Source of the DNA: Amycolatopsis coloradensis
GTDB lineage: Bacteria > Actinomycetota > Actinomycetes > Mycobacteriales > Pseudonocardiaceae
Direction of reading: 5' to 3'
Length of the DNA: 64,000 nucleotides
Assembly (NCBI RefSeq): GCF_001953865.1
Contig: NZ_MQUQ01000017.1
Coordinates: forward strand, 124,001 to 188,000
A program made the translations under genes and the position numbers. The notes beneath the pieces were generated by a model, which was not told the DNA's origin, made no database searches, and was given only the letters and a program-made list of their open reading frames with translations. Below, in pieces: positions 33,760 through 43,111 of this stretch (position 1 is the stretch's first letter; the number at the start of each line of letters is the position of its first letter).

Positions 33760-35268
33760 TCACTCGTAAGTGCGCGGCGTCCAGACGACTCCGTTCTCGG
33801 CTCTGGTCTTCGACGAGCCCACGATCAGCAGGCAGCGCATGTCCACCGTCGCCGGATCCAGCGTGCCGAGGGTGACGACGCGGATGTCCTCCTCCGCGCC
33901 CCCGACGTCGCGGGCGACGACCACCGGCGTCTCGGGCGCGCGATGCCGGAGCAGGACGTCACGGGCCTTCGCGAGCTGCGTGGTCCGCGTGCGCGACGCC
34001 GGGTTGTACAGCGCGAGCACGAGGTCCGCGGCACCCGCCGCGTCGAGCCGTTTCTCGATGATCTCCCACGGCTTGAGCCGGTCGGACAGCGACAGCACGC
34101 AGTAGTCGTGCCCCAGCGGGGCGCCGACCCGGGACGCGGCCGCCTGCGCGGCGGTCACCCCCGGCACGATCCGCACCCGCGTCCCCGTGCCGTGCAGGGT
34201 GCTCCCAGCCTGCTCCAGCACGGCCGACGCCATCGCGAACACGCCGGGATCACCCGACGACACCACCGCGACCTTGGCGCCCTTCGCGGCCAGTTCCAGC
34301 GCCTCGACGGCGCGTTCGGCCTCGACCCGGTTCCCCGACGCGTGCCGTTGCTGGCCCGCGCGCTGCGGCACGCGCGCGACGTACGGGCCGTAGCCGACGA
34401 TGTGTTCCGCCGCGGCCAGTTCCCCGGTCGCTTCGGGGGTCAGCCAGTCCGGTCCCGCCGGGCCGAGGCCGACGACCACGACTTCGCCACCGGTGTGGGT
34501 TTCGACGGGCTTGACCGGCTCCTGTTCTCCCGCGAGACGCGACGCGTAGGCCGGGCTGGGCAGCAGCGCCAGCGAGAAGTACGGCACCGAGTCCGGGTCG
34601 ACGTCGGCGAGCGGTTCGACGCGCTGCGCCTGCCAGGTCGCGCGTTCGATGTAGACGGCGTCGTCCAGCTTCCCGGCTTCGGCCAGCGCCTCGCGGACGT
34701 TGCCGAACGTGCGGCCGAGTTTGAGCACGGCCGCGGCCTGGGTGTCGGCGAGGCGGCGCGCGAGTTCCGGCGCGGGCAGCGTGCCGGGCAGGATGGTGAG
34801 GACCTCGTCGCGCTGCACCAGCGGGCGGCCGAGCACCGACGAGGCCGCGCTGACCGACGTCACGCCGGGCACCACGGTCGCCTCGTAGCGGTCGGCGAGC
34901 CGTTCGTGCATGTACATGTAGGAGCCGTAGAAGAACGGGTCGCCTTCGCAGAGCACGACCACGTCGCGTCCGGCGTCGAGATGTTCGGCGAGCCGTTTCG
35001 CGCTCAGTTCGTAGAAGTCGGCGATGGCGCCTTCGTAGCCGCCCGGGTGGTCGGTGGTCTCGGTGGTGACCGGGTAGACCAGCTTCTCTTCGAGCTGGCC
35101 GTGCCGCAGGTACGGCTCGGCGACCGAACGCGCGATGCTCCGGCCGTGCCGGGCGCTGTGATAGGCGATGACGTCGGCCTCGCCGATCAGCCGCGCGGCC
35201 TTGACCGTCATCAGTTCCGGATCGCCGGGTCCGAGCCCGACCCCCCAGAGTTTCCCGAGCCCGCTCAT
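33760..35268 (-). CDS. cobIJ: Fused precorrin-2 C20- and precorrin-3B C17-methyltransferase
   Basis: Two tetrapyrrole methylase domains lie in one 502-residue chain. The CobI half (residues 1-245; VGLGPGDPELMTVKAARLI, CEGDPFFYGSYMYMHERL) methylates C20. The CobJ half (from about 260; VVVGLGPAGPDWLTPEA, SSGDPGVFAMASAV) methylates C17 and drives ring contraction. CobI-CobJ fusion is common in actinobacteria. The ATG overlaps the cobH stop, and its own stop lies next to the WD40 remnant. Confidence 0.93.
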   Translation of the reverse strand: MSGLGKLWGVGLGPGDPELMTVKAARLIGEADVIAYHSARHGRSIARSVAEPYLRHGQLEEKLVYPVTTETTDHPGGYEGAIADFYELSAKRLAEHLDAGRDVVVLCEGDPFFYGSYMYMHERLADRYEATVVPGVTSVSAASSVLGRPLVQRDEVLTILPGTLPAPELARRLADTQAAAVLKLGRTFGNVREALAEAGKLDDAVYIERATWQAQRVEPLADVDPDSVPYFSLALLPSPAYASRLAGEQEPVKPVETHTGGEVVVVGLGPAGPDWLTPEATGELAAAEHIVGYGPYVARVPQRAGQQRHASGNRVEAERAVEALELAAKGAKVAVVSSGDPGVFAMASAVLEQAGSTLHGTGTRVRIVPGVTAAQAAASRVGAPLGHDYCVLSLSDRLKPWEIIEKRLDAAGAADLVLALYNPASRTRTTQLAKARDVLLRHRAPETPVVVARDVGGAEEDIRVVTLGTLDPATVDMRCLLIVGSSKTRAENGVVWTPRTYE

Positions 35269-35888
35269 TCGACCTCACTCGCCATCGCGTTGATCGCGGC
35301 GACGGCCATCGCGCTGCCGCCGCGGCGTCCGTGCACCACCAGATACGGCGCGGGGGCCCGCCCGGCGAGCTCCACTTTGGACTCGGCGGCGCCGACGAAG
35401 CCCACCGGGACACCGATGATCGCGGCCGGGGCGCCGACGCCCTCGTCCAGCAGTTCCAGCAGGCGGAACAGGGCGGTGGGCGCGTTGCCGATCGCCACCA
35501 CGGAACCGGGCAGCTTGTCGCGCCACAGCTCCAGCGCGGCCGCGGAACGGGTGGTGCCCATCCGTTCGGCCAGGCCCGGCACCTTCGGATCGGACAGCGT
35601 GCACAACACCTCGTTGGCCGAAGGCAAACGTTTGCGGGTCACCCCGGACGCGATCATGTTCGCGTCGCAGAGGATCGGCGCGCCCGCTTCGAGCGCCGCC
35701 CGGCCGGACTCCACCACGTCCAGGCTGTAGCGGAGGTCGTCGACCAGGTCGACCATCCCGCACGCGTGGATCATCCGCACGGCCAGCACCGCCACGTCGT
35801 CGGGCAGGATCGCGAGATCCGCCTCCTCGCGGATGGTGGCGAACGAATGCCGGTAGATCTCGGCCCCGTCCCGGATGTAGTCGATCAC
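35265..35888 (-). CDS. cobH: Precorrin-8X methylmutase
   Basis: CobH shifts the C11 methyl group to C12, giving hydrogenobyrinic acid. The 207-residue protein carries the catalytic-His motif RMIHACGMVDL near residue 40 and ILCDANMIASGVTRKRLP. The GTG at 35888 gives VIDYIRDGAEIYRHSF and overlaps the cobG stop. A longer frame upstream lies antisense to cobG frames and was rejected. Confidence 0.93.
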   Translation of the reverse strand: MIDYIRDGAEIYRHSFATIREEADLAILPDDVAVLAVRMIHACGMVDLVDDLRYSLDVVESGRAALEAGAPILCDANMIASGVTRKRLPSANEVLCTLSDPKVPGLAERMGTTRSAAALELWRDKLPGSVVAIGNAPTALFRLLELLDEGVGAPAAIIGVPVGFVGAAESKVELAGRAPAPYLVVHGRRGGSAMAVAAINAMASEVE

Positions 35889-36982
35889 TGCTGTCCTTTC
35901 ACTTCGGCACTGCCCTTTCGCGCCAACGTCCTGGCCAGATCGCCGACCGGGACCCATGCCCCGTCGACCAGATAACCGTCCTCCGTCGCGAGCACGTCGA
36001 CGTGCTCGCGAGCGGGCTTTCCGCACCGCCGCGCACAACCGGCGAAATGGACCCTCGGGGTCTCGCCGACCCGCGCCGCGTCGGCCCGGACGTCGGCGAG
36101 CGACTTCGCGCAGCCCGGACGCCCGATGCAGGCACTGATCCCGAGCGACGGCGCCTGGGGATCGACGATCAATCCCGCGTCCTCGTCCAAGGTGCCGAGG
36201 ACGAGGATGGAACGCCACGGCGTCACCACGGCGTCCCCGGCCTTCGCGATCGCGCGCGCCTGTCCGGCGGTCAGGCGGCCGAAGACGGGCGCGACCCCGA
36301 TGGCGTCGCTGAGGGACCCGATAGGCAGGCCCGGGTTCGTGTCGAAGACCCGCGGTTCTTCCTTTTCACCCGGTATGTCGTGAAGAAGTGGTTCCAGGTC
36401 GGGAAGTTCGCTGACCCGCCAGGCGGCTCCCCTGATGCGGACAAAGGCGCGCGCGACCGAGATCAGCGCCTCGACGGCGTGCTCCGCGGTGACGCGCAGG
36501 CCGGTGTCGGCGCCGTCGAGCAGCAACGCGCCGTCGCGCCAGCAGACGTCGGCACCCTCCCCTGAGACGTCGCCGCGACCGCCGTCGAACGCGAAGAGGA
36601 AGCGGCCGGGGAGTTCGGCCAGCTCAGGGACGGCGCACAGGGCCCTGTCGAGCGCCGGGGCGAGTTCTTGGGCGACGCCGCTCAGGGGCGAGGCGAGGAT
36701 GTTGCGGACTCGTTCATGCGACGGCGAGGGCAGGAGCCCTGCTGCGGAGAGCCTGCTCGCGAGCCCGGGACGGGTGACGCCGCGCAGCTGGACGTTGCCG
36801 CGGGAAGTCAGGTGGAGAGCGCCGTCCCCGAGGTCGTCGGCGGCGTCCGTGAGCGCACTGAGCTGGTTTTTCGTGATGGCGCCGCCGGGCAGCCGGACCC
36901 GGGCGAGCGGACCGTCGGCCGCGTCGTGCGTGGCGAAAACGCCGGGGCACGCGTCGGCTCGGACACGCGTGCTCGTGGACAT
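35885..36982 (-). CDS. cobG: Precorrin-3B synthase
   Basis: CobG is the oxygen-using monooxygenase of the aerobic B12 pathway. It contains an iron-sulfur cluster and resembles sulfite/nitrite reductases. The 365-residue protein has the duplicated ferredoxin-like half (RVRLPGGAITKNQL, LHLTSRGNVQLRG) and C-terminal cluster cysteines in ACIGRPGCAKS and CARRCGK. Its presence fixes the route as the aerobic one. It starts the cobG-cobH-cobIJ operon and is divergent from the ABC exporter. Confidence 0.9.
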   Translation of the reverse strand: MSTSTRVRADACPGVFATHDAADGPLARVRLPGGAITKNQLSALTDAADDLGDGALHLTSRGNVQLRGVTRPGLASRLSAAGLLPSPSHERVRNILASPLSGVAQELAPALDRALCAVPELAELPGRFLFAFDGGRGDVSGEGADVCWRDGALLLDGADTGLRVTAEHAVEALISVARAFVRIRGAAWRVSELPDLEPLLHDIPGEKEEPRVFDTNPGLPIGSLSDAIGVAPVFGRLTAGQARAIAKAGDAVVTPWRSILVLGTLDEDAGLIVDPQAPSLGISACIGRPGCAKSLADVRADAARVGETPRVHFAGCARRCGKPAREHVDVLATEDGYLVDGAWVPVGDLARTLARKGSAEVKGQQ

Positions 36983-37020
36983 GCGCTCACTGTAGATGGC
37001 GCCCTCGGGCGAGAGTATTT

Positions 37021-37067
37021 CTCAGATCATACGTAGTAGGTGTGCTACATTCAGTCGTATCACTGAG
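37021..37067. promoter_or_regulatory. Nested palindrome before the ABC exporter
   Basis: Outer arms CTCAGATCATACG (37021-37033) and CGTATCACTGAG (37056-37067) are complementary apart from a small bulge. An inner partial palindrome, GTAGTAGGTGTGCTAC, lies between them. The site is A/T-rich against its surroundings and ends 13 bases before the ABC ATPase start. It looks like an operator, possibly for the small XRE protein encoded two genes downstream. Confidence 0.5.
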
Positions 37068-37080
37068 ATGGGGGTGACCA

Positions 37081-37989
37081 ATGAGAGATCCACAAGACCT
37101 GATGATCTCCGTCGAAGATCTTCGGATGCGGTACGGGACGAACGACGTCCTCCACGGCGTGGACTTCACCGCGCACCGCGGCGAGGTGATCTGCCTGCTG
37201 GGGCCGAACGGAGCGGGCAAGACGACGACGATCGAGATCCTCGAAGGCTTCCGGATGCGCTCGGAAGGCGAGGTCAGCGTGCTGGGCACCGACCCGGCAC
37301 ACGCGGACGAGAACTGGAGGGCGCGACTGGGGGTCGTCCTCCAGGCCTGGCGCGACCACGCGAAGTGGCGGGTGCGGGAACTGCTGGAGCACCTCGGCGG
37401 CTACTACGCGCCGTACTCCACCGACCGCATCAAGCGGCCGTGGGATCCGGACGAACTGGTCGCCGCGGTCGGGCTGACCGAGCACGCGGACAAGAAGGTC
37501 CGGATGCTCTCGGGCGGGCAGCGGCGCAGGCTGGACGTCGCGATCGGCATCGTCGGCCGTCCGGAACTGCTGTTCCTCGACGAACCGACGGCCGGGCTGG
37601 ACCCGGAGGCCCGGCGGGAGTTCCACGAACTCGTGCACCGGCTGACCGACGACGACAACACGACGATCCTGCTGACCACGCACGACCTCGACGAGGCCGA
37701 GAAACTGGCCGACCGGATCCTGATCCTGAACCACGGCCGGATCGTCGCCGACGGTTCCGCCGACGCGCTGAGCAGGCAGATCGCCGGCGAGGCCGAGGTG
37801 CGCTGGACGCTGGACGGCCAGCGGTTCGTCCACTCGACGACCGAATCGACGAAGTACGTGCACGAACTGTTCAAGCAGCACGGGGACGCCATCGGCGACC
37901 TCGAGGTCCGGCGGGCGTCGCTGGAGGACACCTACATGACCCTGGTCCGTAAGGCCGAAGCTCCCAGCTTGGAGGTGAGCGCGCGATGA
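37081..37989 (+). CDS. ABC exporter ATP-binding protein (DrrA/CcmA type)
   Basis: The 302-residue ATPase has Walker A GPNGAGKTTTIEIL near residue 41, signature LSGGQRRRLDVAIG near 142, Walker B LLFLDEPTAGLDPEA and the H-loop TTHDLDEAEKLADR. The extra C-terminal 80 residues are typical of multidrug or antibiotic-export ATPases of the DrrA class. It overlaps the permease gene by four bases (ATGA). Substrate unknown; the neighbouring cob genes are not evidence of B12 transport. Confidence 0.88.
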   Translation: MRDPQDLMISVEDLRMRYGTNDVLHGVDFTAHRGEVICLLGPNGAGKTTTIEILEGFRMRSEGEVSVLGTDPAHADENWRARLGVVLQAWRDHAKWRVRELLEHLGGYYAPYSTDRIKRPWDPDELVAAVGLTEHADKKVRMLSGGQRRRLDVAIGIVGRPELLFLDEPTAGLDPEARREFHELVHRLTDDDNTTILLTTHDLDEAEKLADRILILNHGRIVADGSADALSRQIAGEAEVRWTLDGQRFVHSTTESTKYVHELFKQHGDAIGDLEVRRASLEDTYMTLVRKAEAPSLEVSAR

Positions 37990-38837
37990 GGTCGGTTCAG
38001 CACAGCGTCCGGCTGGGCATCCGACGAGGCTGGCTCGAAGCCCGCCAGATGATGACCAACCGCGAGGACCTGTTCAATACCTTCATGTTCCCGGTGATCT
38101 TCATCATCGTCATGTTCTTCATGCGCGACGCGAAACTGCCGGGCACGGAGTTCTCACTCGGCGCCGCCACCGTGCCGAGTGTGCTGGGCGCGTCGATCGT
38201 GTTCAGCGGCATGCTCGGGATGGCGGGCGTCCTCGCCGTCGAACGCGAGGACGGCACCCTCCTGCGTGCCAAGGCGACCCCGAACGGCATGGTCGGCTAT
38301 CTCGTCGGCAAGGTCGTCACGGTGTCCTTGAGCACGGTCATCGGCATCCTGCTGGTCCTGATCCCCAGCCTGTTCCTGTTCGACGGCATCGCACCCGGCG
38401 GGTGGGCGTCGTGGCTGGGTCTGCTGTGGGTGCTGGCGCTCGGCCTGCTCGCCACCATGCCGATGGGCGCGATTTTCGGCTCGCTGACCACGAACGCGCG
38501 CAGCATCGGCCTGATCATGCTGCCCACGCTGGGAATCGGCGCGATCTCGGGGATCTTCTACCCGATCACCGCGCTGCCGGAATGGCTTCAAGGGATCGGG
38601 CAGGTGTTCCCGATGTACTGGCTCGGCCTCGGTATGCGGTCCTCGTTGCTGCCGGACTCGACGGTGATGATCGAGATCGGGCAATCTTGGCGGCCGTGGG
38701 AGACCCTCGGCGTGCTGACCGCGTGGGCCGTGATCGGATTGGCACTGGCCCCGGTCGTCCTGCGGCGCATGGCGCGGCGCGAGTCCGGGTCCTCGGTGGC
38801 GGCACGACGGGAAAAGGCGATGCAGCGAATTGGCTAG
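37986..38837 (+). CDS. ABC-2-type permease
   Basis: This 283-residue membrane partner of the preceding ATPase has six predicted helices. The second half carries the ABC-2 signature region (LIMLPTLGIGAISGIFYPITALPEW...FPMYWLGLGMR). Such permeases export drugs, lipids or polysaccharides. Start and stop overlaps with its neighbours indicate one operon of ATPase, permease and regulator. Confidence 0.87.
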   Translation: MRSVQHSVRLGIRRGWLEARQMMTNREDLFNTFMFPVIFIIVMFFMRDAKLPGTEFSLGAATVPSVLGASIVFSGMLGMAGVLAVEREDGTLLRAKATPNGMVGYLVGKVVTVSLSTVIGILLVLIPSLFLFDGIAPGGWASWLGLLWVLALGLLATMPMGAIFGSLTTNARSIGLIMLPTLGIGAISGIFYPITALPEWLQGIGQVFPMYWLGLGMRSSLLPDSTVMIEIGQSWRPWETLGVLTAWAVIGLALAPVVLRRMARRESGSSVAARREKAMQRIG

Positions 38838-38840
38838 TTC

Positions 38841-39083
38841 ATGAGCGAGGTCGTTTACAACCGGATCGCGATGCTGCGGGCGGAACGGGGCATCTCCCGC
38901 CGCGAGCTCGCCGATGCGCTGGGCGTGCACTACCAGACCATCGGCTACCTCGAACGCGGCGAGTACAGCCCGAGTCTCTACCTCGCGCTGCGGATCGCGG
39001 AGTTCTTCGAGGTGGCGGTGGAGATCATCTTCTCCACCGCCCCTTTCCCGCGCATCGGCGATTCCTCGGAGCGGACGGCATGA
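38841..39083 (+). CDS. Small XRE-family regulator
   Basis: The 80-residue protein is almost entirely one XRE helix-turn-helix (RIAMLRAERGISRRELADAL, HYQTIGYLERGEYSPSLYLA) with a short tail. It starts three bases after the permease stop, so it belongs to the exporter operon and is a plausible autoregulator acting at 37021-37067. Similar 70-80-residue regulators often accompany ABC-2 exporters. Confidence 0.85.
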   Translation: MSEVVYNRIAMLRAERGISRRELADALGVHYQTIGYLERGEYSPSLYLALRIAEFFEVAVEIIFSTAPFPRIGDSSERTA

Positions 39084-39121
39084 GCCTGCTGAAGAGGAAA
39101 CTCGCCCTTCACCCCCGTCCC

Positions 39122-39180
39122 AAGTACGTGAAGGCCCCCTTCACTGCGCCTAGCGCAATGAAGGGGGCCTTCACGTACTT
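39122..39180. repeat. 59-bp palindrome between the XRE gene and the cobN leader
   Basis: Arms of 28 bases (39122-39149 and 39153-39180) with one mismatch flank a 3-base loop. The arm contains AAGTACGTGAAGGCCCCCTT. It lies 38 bases after the XRE stop and could end that transcript, though no T-run follows. Confidence 0.75.
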
Positions 39181-39257
39181 CAGGGTGACCAGGTCGACCC
39201 GGGCACTCGCCCCTGCCGGACACATCACCTTGACTCCCGCCGGACCGCACCGGAGAG

Positions 39258-39372
39258 TGAGCGGGAACCCACGCGTCGGCAAGCGGAGGAACCCGGTGAG
39301 ACTCCGGGGCGGTCCCGCCACTGTCACCCCTCCGGCCGAAAGAGGGGAAGCCAGGAACTCCGGCCGTCGCGA
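39258..39372 (+). promoter_or_regulatory. Cobalamin riboswitch upstream of cobN
   Basis: Conserved B12-aptamer blocks in order are GGAACCCGGTGAGACTCC (about 39288-39305), CGCCACTGTCACCCC (39316-39330) and GGGGAAGCCAGGAACTCC (about 39344-39361). It ends about 40 bases before the cobN start, so excess coenzyme should block cobN expression. Edges are approximate. Confidence 0.9.
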
Positions 39373-39401
39373 CCGCACGACCCGGGGCGCGGACACCCCG
39401 A

Positions 39402-42400
39402 GTGAGGACTGCCGTGATCCTGCTTCTGTCCACTTCGGACACCGACCTGCTCAGCGCCCGCGCCGGCGAGGCCGACTACCGGCTGGCCAACCCGGCCCGG
39501 CTCGACCTGGCCGAGTTGCCCGCGTTGCTTGACGGCGCCCAGATCGTCGTCGTCCGGATCCTCGGGTCCGAGCGCAGCTGGTCCGACGGGCTCGACACGG
39601 TCCGCGCGAGCGGCGCGCACGTGGTCGTCCTCGGCGGCGAGCAGACGCCGGACGCGCAGCTCATGAAGCTCTCGACGGTCCCGGCCGGTACGGCCGCCGA
39701 GGCCCACGCGTACCTGGCGCAGGGCGGGCCGGAGAACCTCACCCAGCTGCACCGCTTCCTCAGCGACACGCTCCTGCTCACCGGTGACGGCTTCGAGCCG
39801 CCCGCGGTACAGCCGCTGTGGGGAGTCCTCCAACGCACACCGAAGCGAACAGACGGCCCGGTCATCGCGATCCTCTACTACCGCGCGCATCACCTGTCCG
39901 GGAACACCGAGTTCGTCCACGCCCTCTCCGACGCCATCGAGGACGCTGGTGGCCGCGCGCTCCCGATCCACTGCGCGTCCCTGCGCACCCGCGAGCCGGA
40001 GATGATGGCCGAGCTGGCCAAGGCCGACGCGCTCCTCGTCACCGTGCTGGCCGCGGGCGGCACCAAACCGTCCGAGGTCGGGGCGGGCGGGGACGACGAG
40101 GCGTGGGACGTCGCCGAGATGGCCGCGCTCGACATCCCGATTCTCCAGGCGCTGTGCCTCACCAGCGATCGCGAGACCTGGTCGGCCAACGACGACGGGC
40201 TCTCCCCGCTCGACGCGGGCAACCAGATGGCCGTCCCGGAGTTCGACGGCCGCCTGATCACCGTCCCGTTCTCGTTCAAGGAGATCGACGACGACGGCCT
40301 CCCCAAGTATGTGCCGGACGCCGAGCGCGCGTCCCGCGTCGCCAAGATCGCGCTGGCGCACGCCCGGTTGCGGCACACGCCGCCTCAGGAGCGCAAGATC
40401 GCGCTGATGCTGTCGGCGTACCCGACGAAGCACTCCCGCGTCGGCAACGCCGTCGGTCTCGACACTCCCGCGTCCGCGATCGAGCTGCTGCGACGCATGC
40501 GCGACCGGGGTTACGACCTCGGCGAAGACCCGTTCCCCGGCGTCGAGCCCACCGGCACCGATCAACCGGACGGCGACGCCCTGATCCACGCGCTCATCGC
40601 CGCGGGCGGCCAGGATCCGGAGTGGCTGACCGAGGAACAGTTGTCCGGCAACCCGATCCGCGTCCCGGCCGACAAGTATCGCGAGTGGTTCGCCGAGCTG
40701 CCCGCGGAGCTGCGCGAAGGGATGGAGGAGCACTGGGGTCCCGCCCCCGGTGAACTGTACGTCGACAACGGCGACATCGTCCTGGCGTCGCTGCGGTCCG
40801 GCAACGTGATCCTGATGATCCAGCCGCCCCGCGGCTTCGGCGAGAACCCGGTGGCGATCTACCACAACCCGGATCTCCCGCCGAGCCACCACTATCTCGC
40901 CGCCTACCGTTGGCTGGAGCAGGAGTTCGGCGCGCACGCCGTCGTCCACCTCGGCAAACACGGTTCGCTGGAATGGCTGCCCGGCAAGACCGCGGGCCTC
41001 TCGGCCTCCTGCGCGCCGGACGCCGTCCTCGGCAACCTGCCGCTGATCTACCCGTTCCTGATCAACGACCCCGGCGAGGGCGCCCAGGCGAAACGGCGCG
41101 CGCACGCCACGATCGTCGACCACCTGATCCCGCCGATGGCCCGCGCCGAGAGCTACGGCGACATGGCCCGCCTGGAGCAGCTTCTCGACGAGCACGCCAA
41201 CATCGCCGCGATGGACCCGGCGAAGCTGCCCGCGGTCCGCGCGCAGATCTGGACGCTGATCCAGGCCGCGAAGCTCGACCACGACCTCGGTGTCGAGGAA
41301 CGCCCGCACGACGCGGAGTTCGACGACTTCCTGCTGCACATCGACGGCTGGCTGTGCGAGGTCAAGGACGCCCAGATCCGCGACGGCCTGCACATCCTCG
41401 GTGCCGCGCCGGAGGGTGAGGCGCGGATCAACCTCGTGCTCGCGATGCTGCGCGCCCAGCAGATGTGGGGCGGCAAGCAAGGTGCTGTTCCGGGCCTTCG
41501 TTCCGCCTTGGGGCTGAAGGAGAACAGCGACGCTCCACTGTCCGAAGTGGACGCCATCGAGCAGAAGGCCCGCTCGCTCGTCGAGGCGATGGAGGCCAGG
41601 GACTGGTCCCCTGCCGCCGTCGCCGAGGTCGTCGCCGACACCCCCGAACACCAGGAGGTCGCCCGCGTGCTGACCTTCGCCGCCACCGAGATCGTGCCGC
41701 GCCTGGCGGGCACCGGTGCCGAGATCGACGCCGTGCTCCACGCGCTCGACGGCGGCTACATCCCGGCGGGTCCCAGTGGTTCTCCCCTGCGTGGCCTGAT
41801 CAACGTGCTGCCGACCGGCCGCAACTTCTACACCGTCGACCCGAAGGCCATCCCGAGCCGCCTCGCCTGGGAGACCGGGCAGGCACTCGCCGACTCGCTT
41901 CTCCGCCGCTACAAGGAGGACACCGGTGACTGGCCACGTTCGGTCGGCCTCTCGGTCTGGGGCACGTCGGCCATGCGCACGTCGGGTGACGACGCGGCGG
42001 AAGTCCTTGCCCTGCTGGGTGTCCAGCCGGTCTGGGACGAGGCGTCACGGCGGGTCACCGGGATCGAGGCGATCCCGCTCGCCGAACTCGGCCGCCCGCG
42101 GGTCGACGTCACCGTGCGGATCAGCGGTTTCTTCCGCGACGCCTTCCCGCATGTGATCGCCCTGATGGACGACGCCGTGCGCCTGGTCGCGAACCTGGAC
42201 GAACCGGACGAGCAGAACTTCGTCCGCGCCCACACCCGCGCGGATCTCGCCGCGCACGGTGACGAACGCCGGGCCACCACGAGGATCTTCGGCTCCAAGC
42301 CCGGCGCGTACGGCGCGGGCCTGCTTCCGCTGATGGACTCCGGGAACTGGCGGGACGACAAGGATCTCGCCGAGGTCTACGCGGTGTGGGGCGGCTTCGC

Positions 42401-42995
42401 CTACGGCCGCGACCTCGACGGCAGGCCGGCGCGCGAGGACATGGAGAACTCGTACAAGCGGATCGTGGTCGCGGCGAAGAACACCGACACCCGTGAGCAT
42501 GACATCGCCGACTCCGACGACTACTTCCAGTACCACGGCGGCATGATCGCGACGGTCCGCGCGCTGACCGGGACCGCTCCGGCGTCCTACGTCGGCGACA
42601 GCACCACCCCGGACGCGGTCCGCACCCGCACCCTCGGCGAGGAGACCGCCCGCGTCTTCCGCGCCCGCGTGGTCAACCCGCGCTGGCTGGCCGCGATGCG
42701 CAAGCACGGCTACAAGGGCGCCTTCGAACTGGCGGCGACGGTCGATTACCTCTTCGGTTTCGACGCCACCGCCGGGGTGGTCGGCGACTGGATGTACGAG
42801 AAGCTCACCGAGTCCTACGTGCTCGACGAGGTCAACCAGGAGTTCCTGCGCCAGGCCAACCCGTGGGCGCTGCGCGGCATCATCGAGCGACTGAACGAGG
42901 CGGCCGATCGGGGACTGTGGGCGGAGCCGGACGCCGATCTTTTGGCTCAGCTACGCGAGGTCTACCTCTCGCTGGAGGGCGACCTCGAATCCTGA
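39402..42995 (+). CDS. cobN: Cobaltochelatase subunit CobN
   Basis: CobN is the large substrate-binding subunit that inserts cobalt into hydrogenobyrinic acid a,c-diamide, with ATP hydrolysed by partner subunits. At 1197 residues it has family length. It shows the CobN/BchH landmarks HLGKHGSLEWLPGK (about residue 515), SCAPDAVLGNLPLIYPFLINDPGEGAQAKRR-type sequence following it, and GSKPGAYGAGLLPLMDSG (about 965). The start is a GTG or ATG near the end of the riboswitch leader. The likely ATPase partner is the ChlI/ChlD fusion at 21722-23686. A tiny cysteine-rich ORF follows 116 bases after the stop. Confidence 0.95.
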   Translation: MRTAVILLLSTSDTDLLSARAGEADYRLANPARLDLAELPALLDGAQIVVVRILGSERSWSDGLDTVRASGAHVVVLGGEQTPDAQLMKLSTVPAGTAAEAHAYLAQGGPENLTQLHRFLSDTLLLTGDGFEPPAVQPLWGVLQRTPKRTDGPVIAILYYRAHHLSGNTEFVHALSDAIEDAGGRALPIHCASLRTREPEMMAELAKADALLVTVLAAGGTKPSEVGAGGDDEAWDVAEMAALDIPILQALCLTSDRETWSANDDGLSPLDAGNQMAVPEFDGRLITVPFSFKEIDDDGLPKYVPDAERASRVAKIALAHARLRHTPPQERKIALMLSAYPTKHSRVGNAVGLDTPASAIELLRRMRDRGYDLGEDPFPGVEPTGTDQPDGDALIHALIAAGGQDPEWLTEEQLSGNPIRVPADKYREWFAELPAELREGMEEHWGPAPGELYVDNGDIVLASLRSGNVILMIQPPRGFGENPVAIYHNPDLPPSHHYLAAYRWLEQEFGAHAVVHLGKHGSLEWLPGKTAGLSASCAPDAVLGNLPLIYPFLINDPGEGAQAKRRAHATIVDHLIPPMARAESYGDMARLEQLLDEHANIAAMDPAKLPAVRAQIWTLIQAAKLDHDLGVEERPHDAEFDDFLLHIDGWLCEVKDAQIRDGLHILGAAPEGEARINLVLAMLRAQQMWGGKQGAVPGLRSALGLKENSDAPLSEVDAIEQKARSLVEAMEARDWSPAAVAEVVADTPEHQEVARVLTFAATEIVPRLAGTGAEIDAVLHALDGGYIPAGPSGSPLRGLINVLPTGRNFYTVDPKAIPSRLAWETGQALADSLLRRYKEDTGDWPRSVGLSVWGTSAMRTSGDDAAEVLALLGVQPVWDEASRRVTGIEAIPLAELGRPRVDVTVRISGFFRDAFPHVIALMDDAVRLVANLDEPDEQNFVRAHTRADLAAHGDERRATTRIFGSKPGAYGAGLLPLMDSGNWRDDKDLAEVYAVWGGFAYGRDLDGRPAREDMENSYKRIVVAAKNTDTREHDIADSDDYFQYHGGMIATVRALTGTAPASYVGDSTTPDAVRTRTLGEETARVFRARVVNPRWLAAMRKHGYKGAFELAATVDYLFGFDATAGVVGDWMYEKLTESYVLDEVNQEFLRQANPWALRGIIERLNEAADRGLWAEPDADLLAQLREVYLSLEGDLES

Positions 42996-43111
42996 GAGCC
43001 TCGCTGTCACCCGCTGGAGCAGCCGCTTGGCACTCCCGGCGGTACCACTGTCGTATGCGCGGAACTTAGCGTGGCAGGGGCGGTGGGACGACAACGATCG
43101 GGAGGACAGCG

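Noticed and set aside
39324-41741. 805-codon minus-strand ORF over cobN
   Set aside because: It is antisense shadow of cobN with no recognisable domain and no ribosome site of note.
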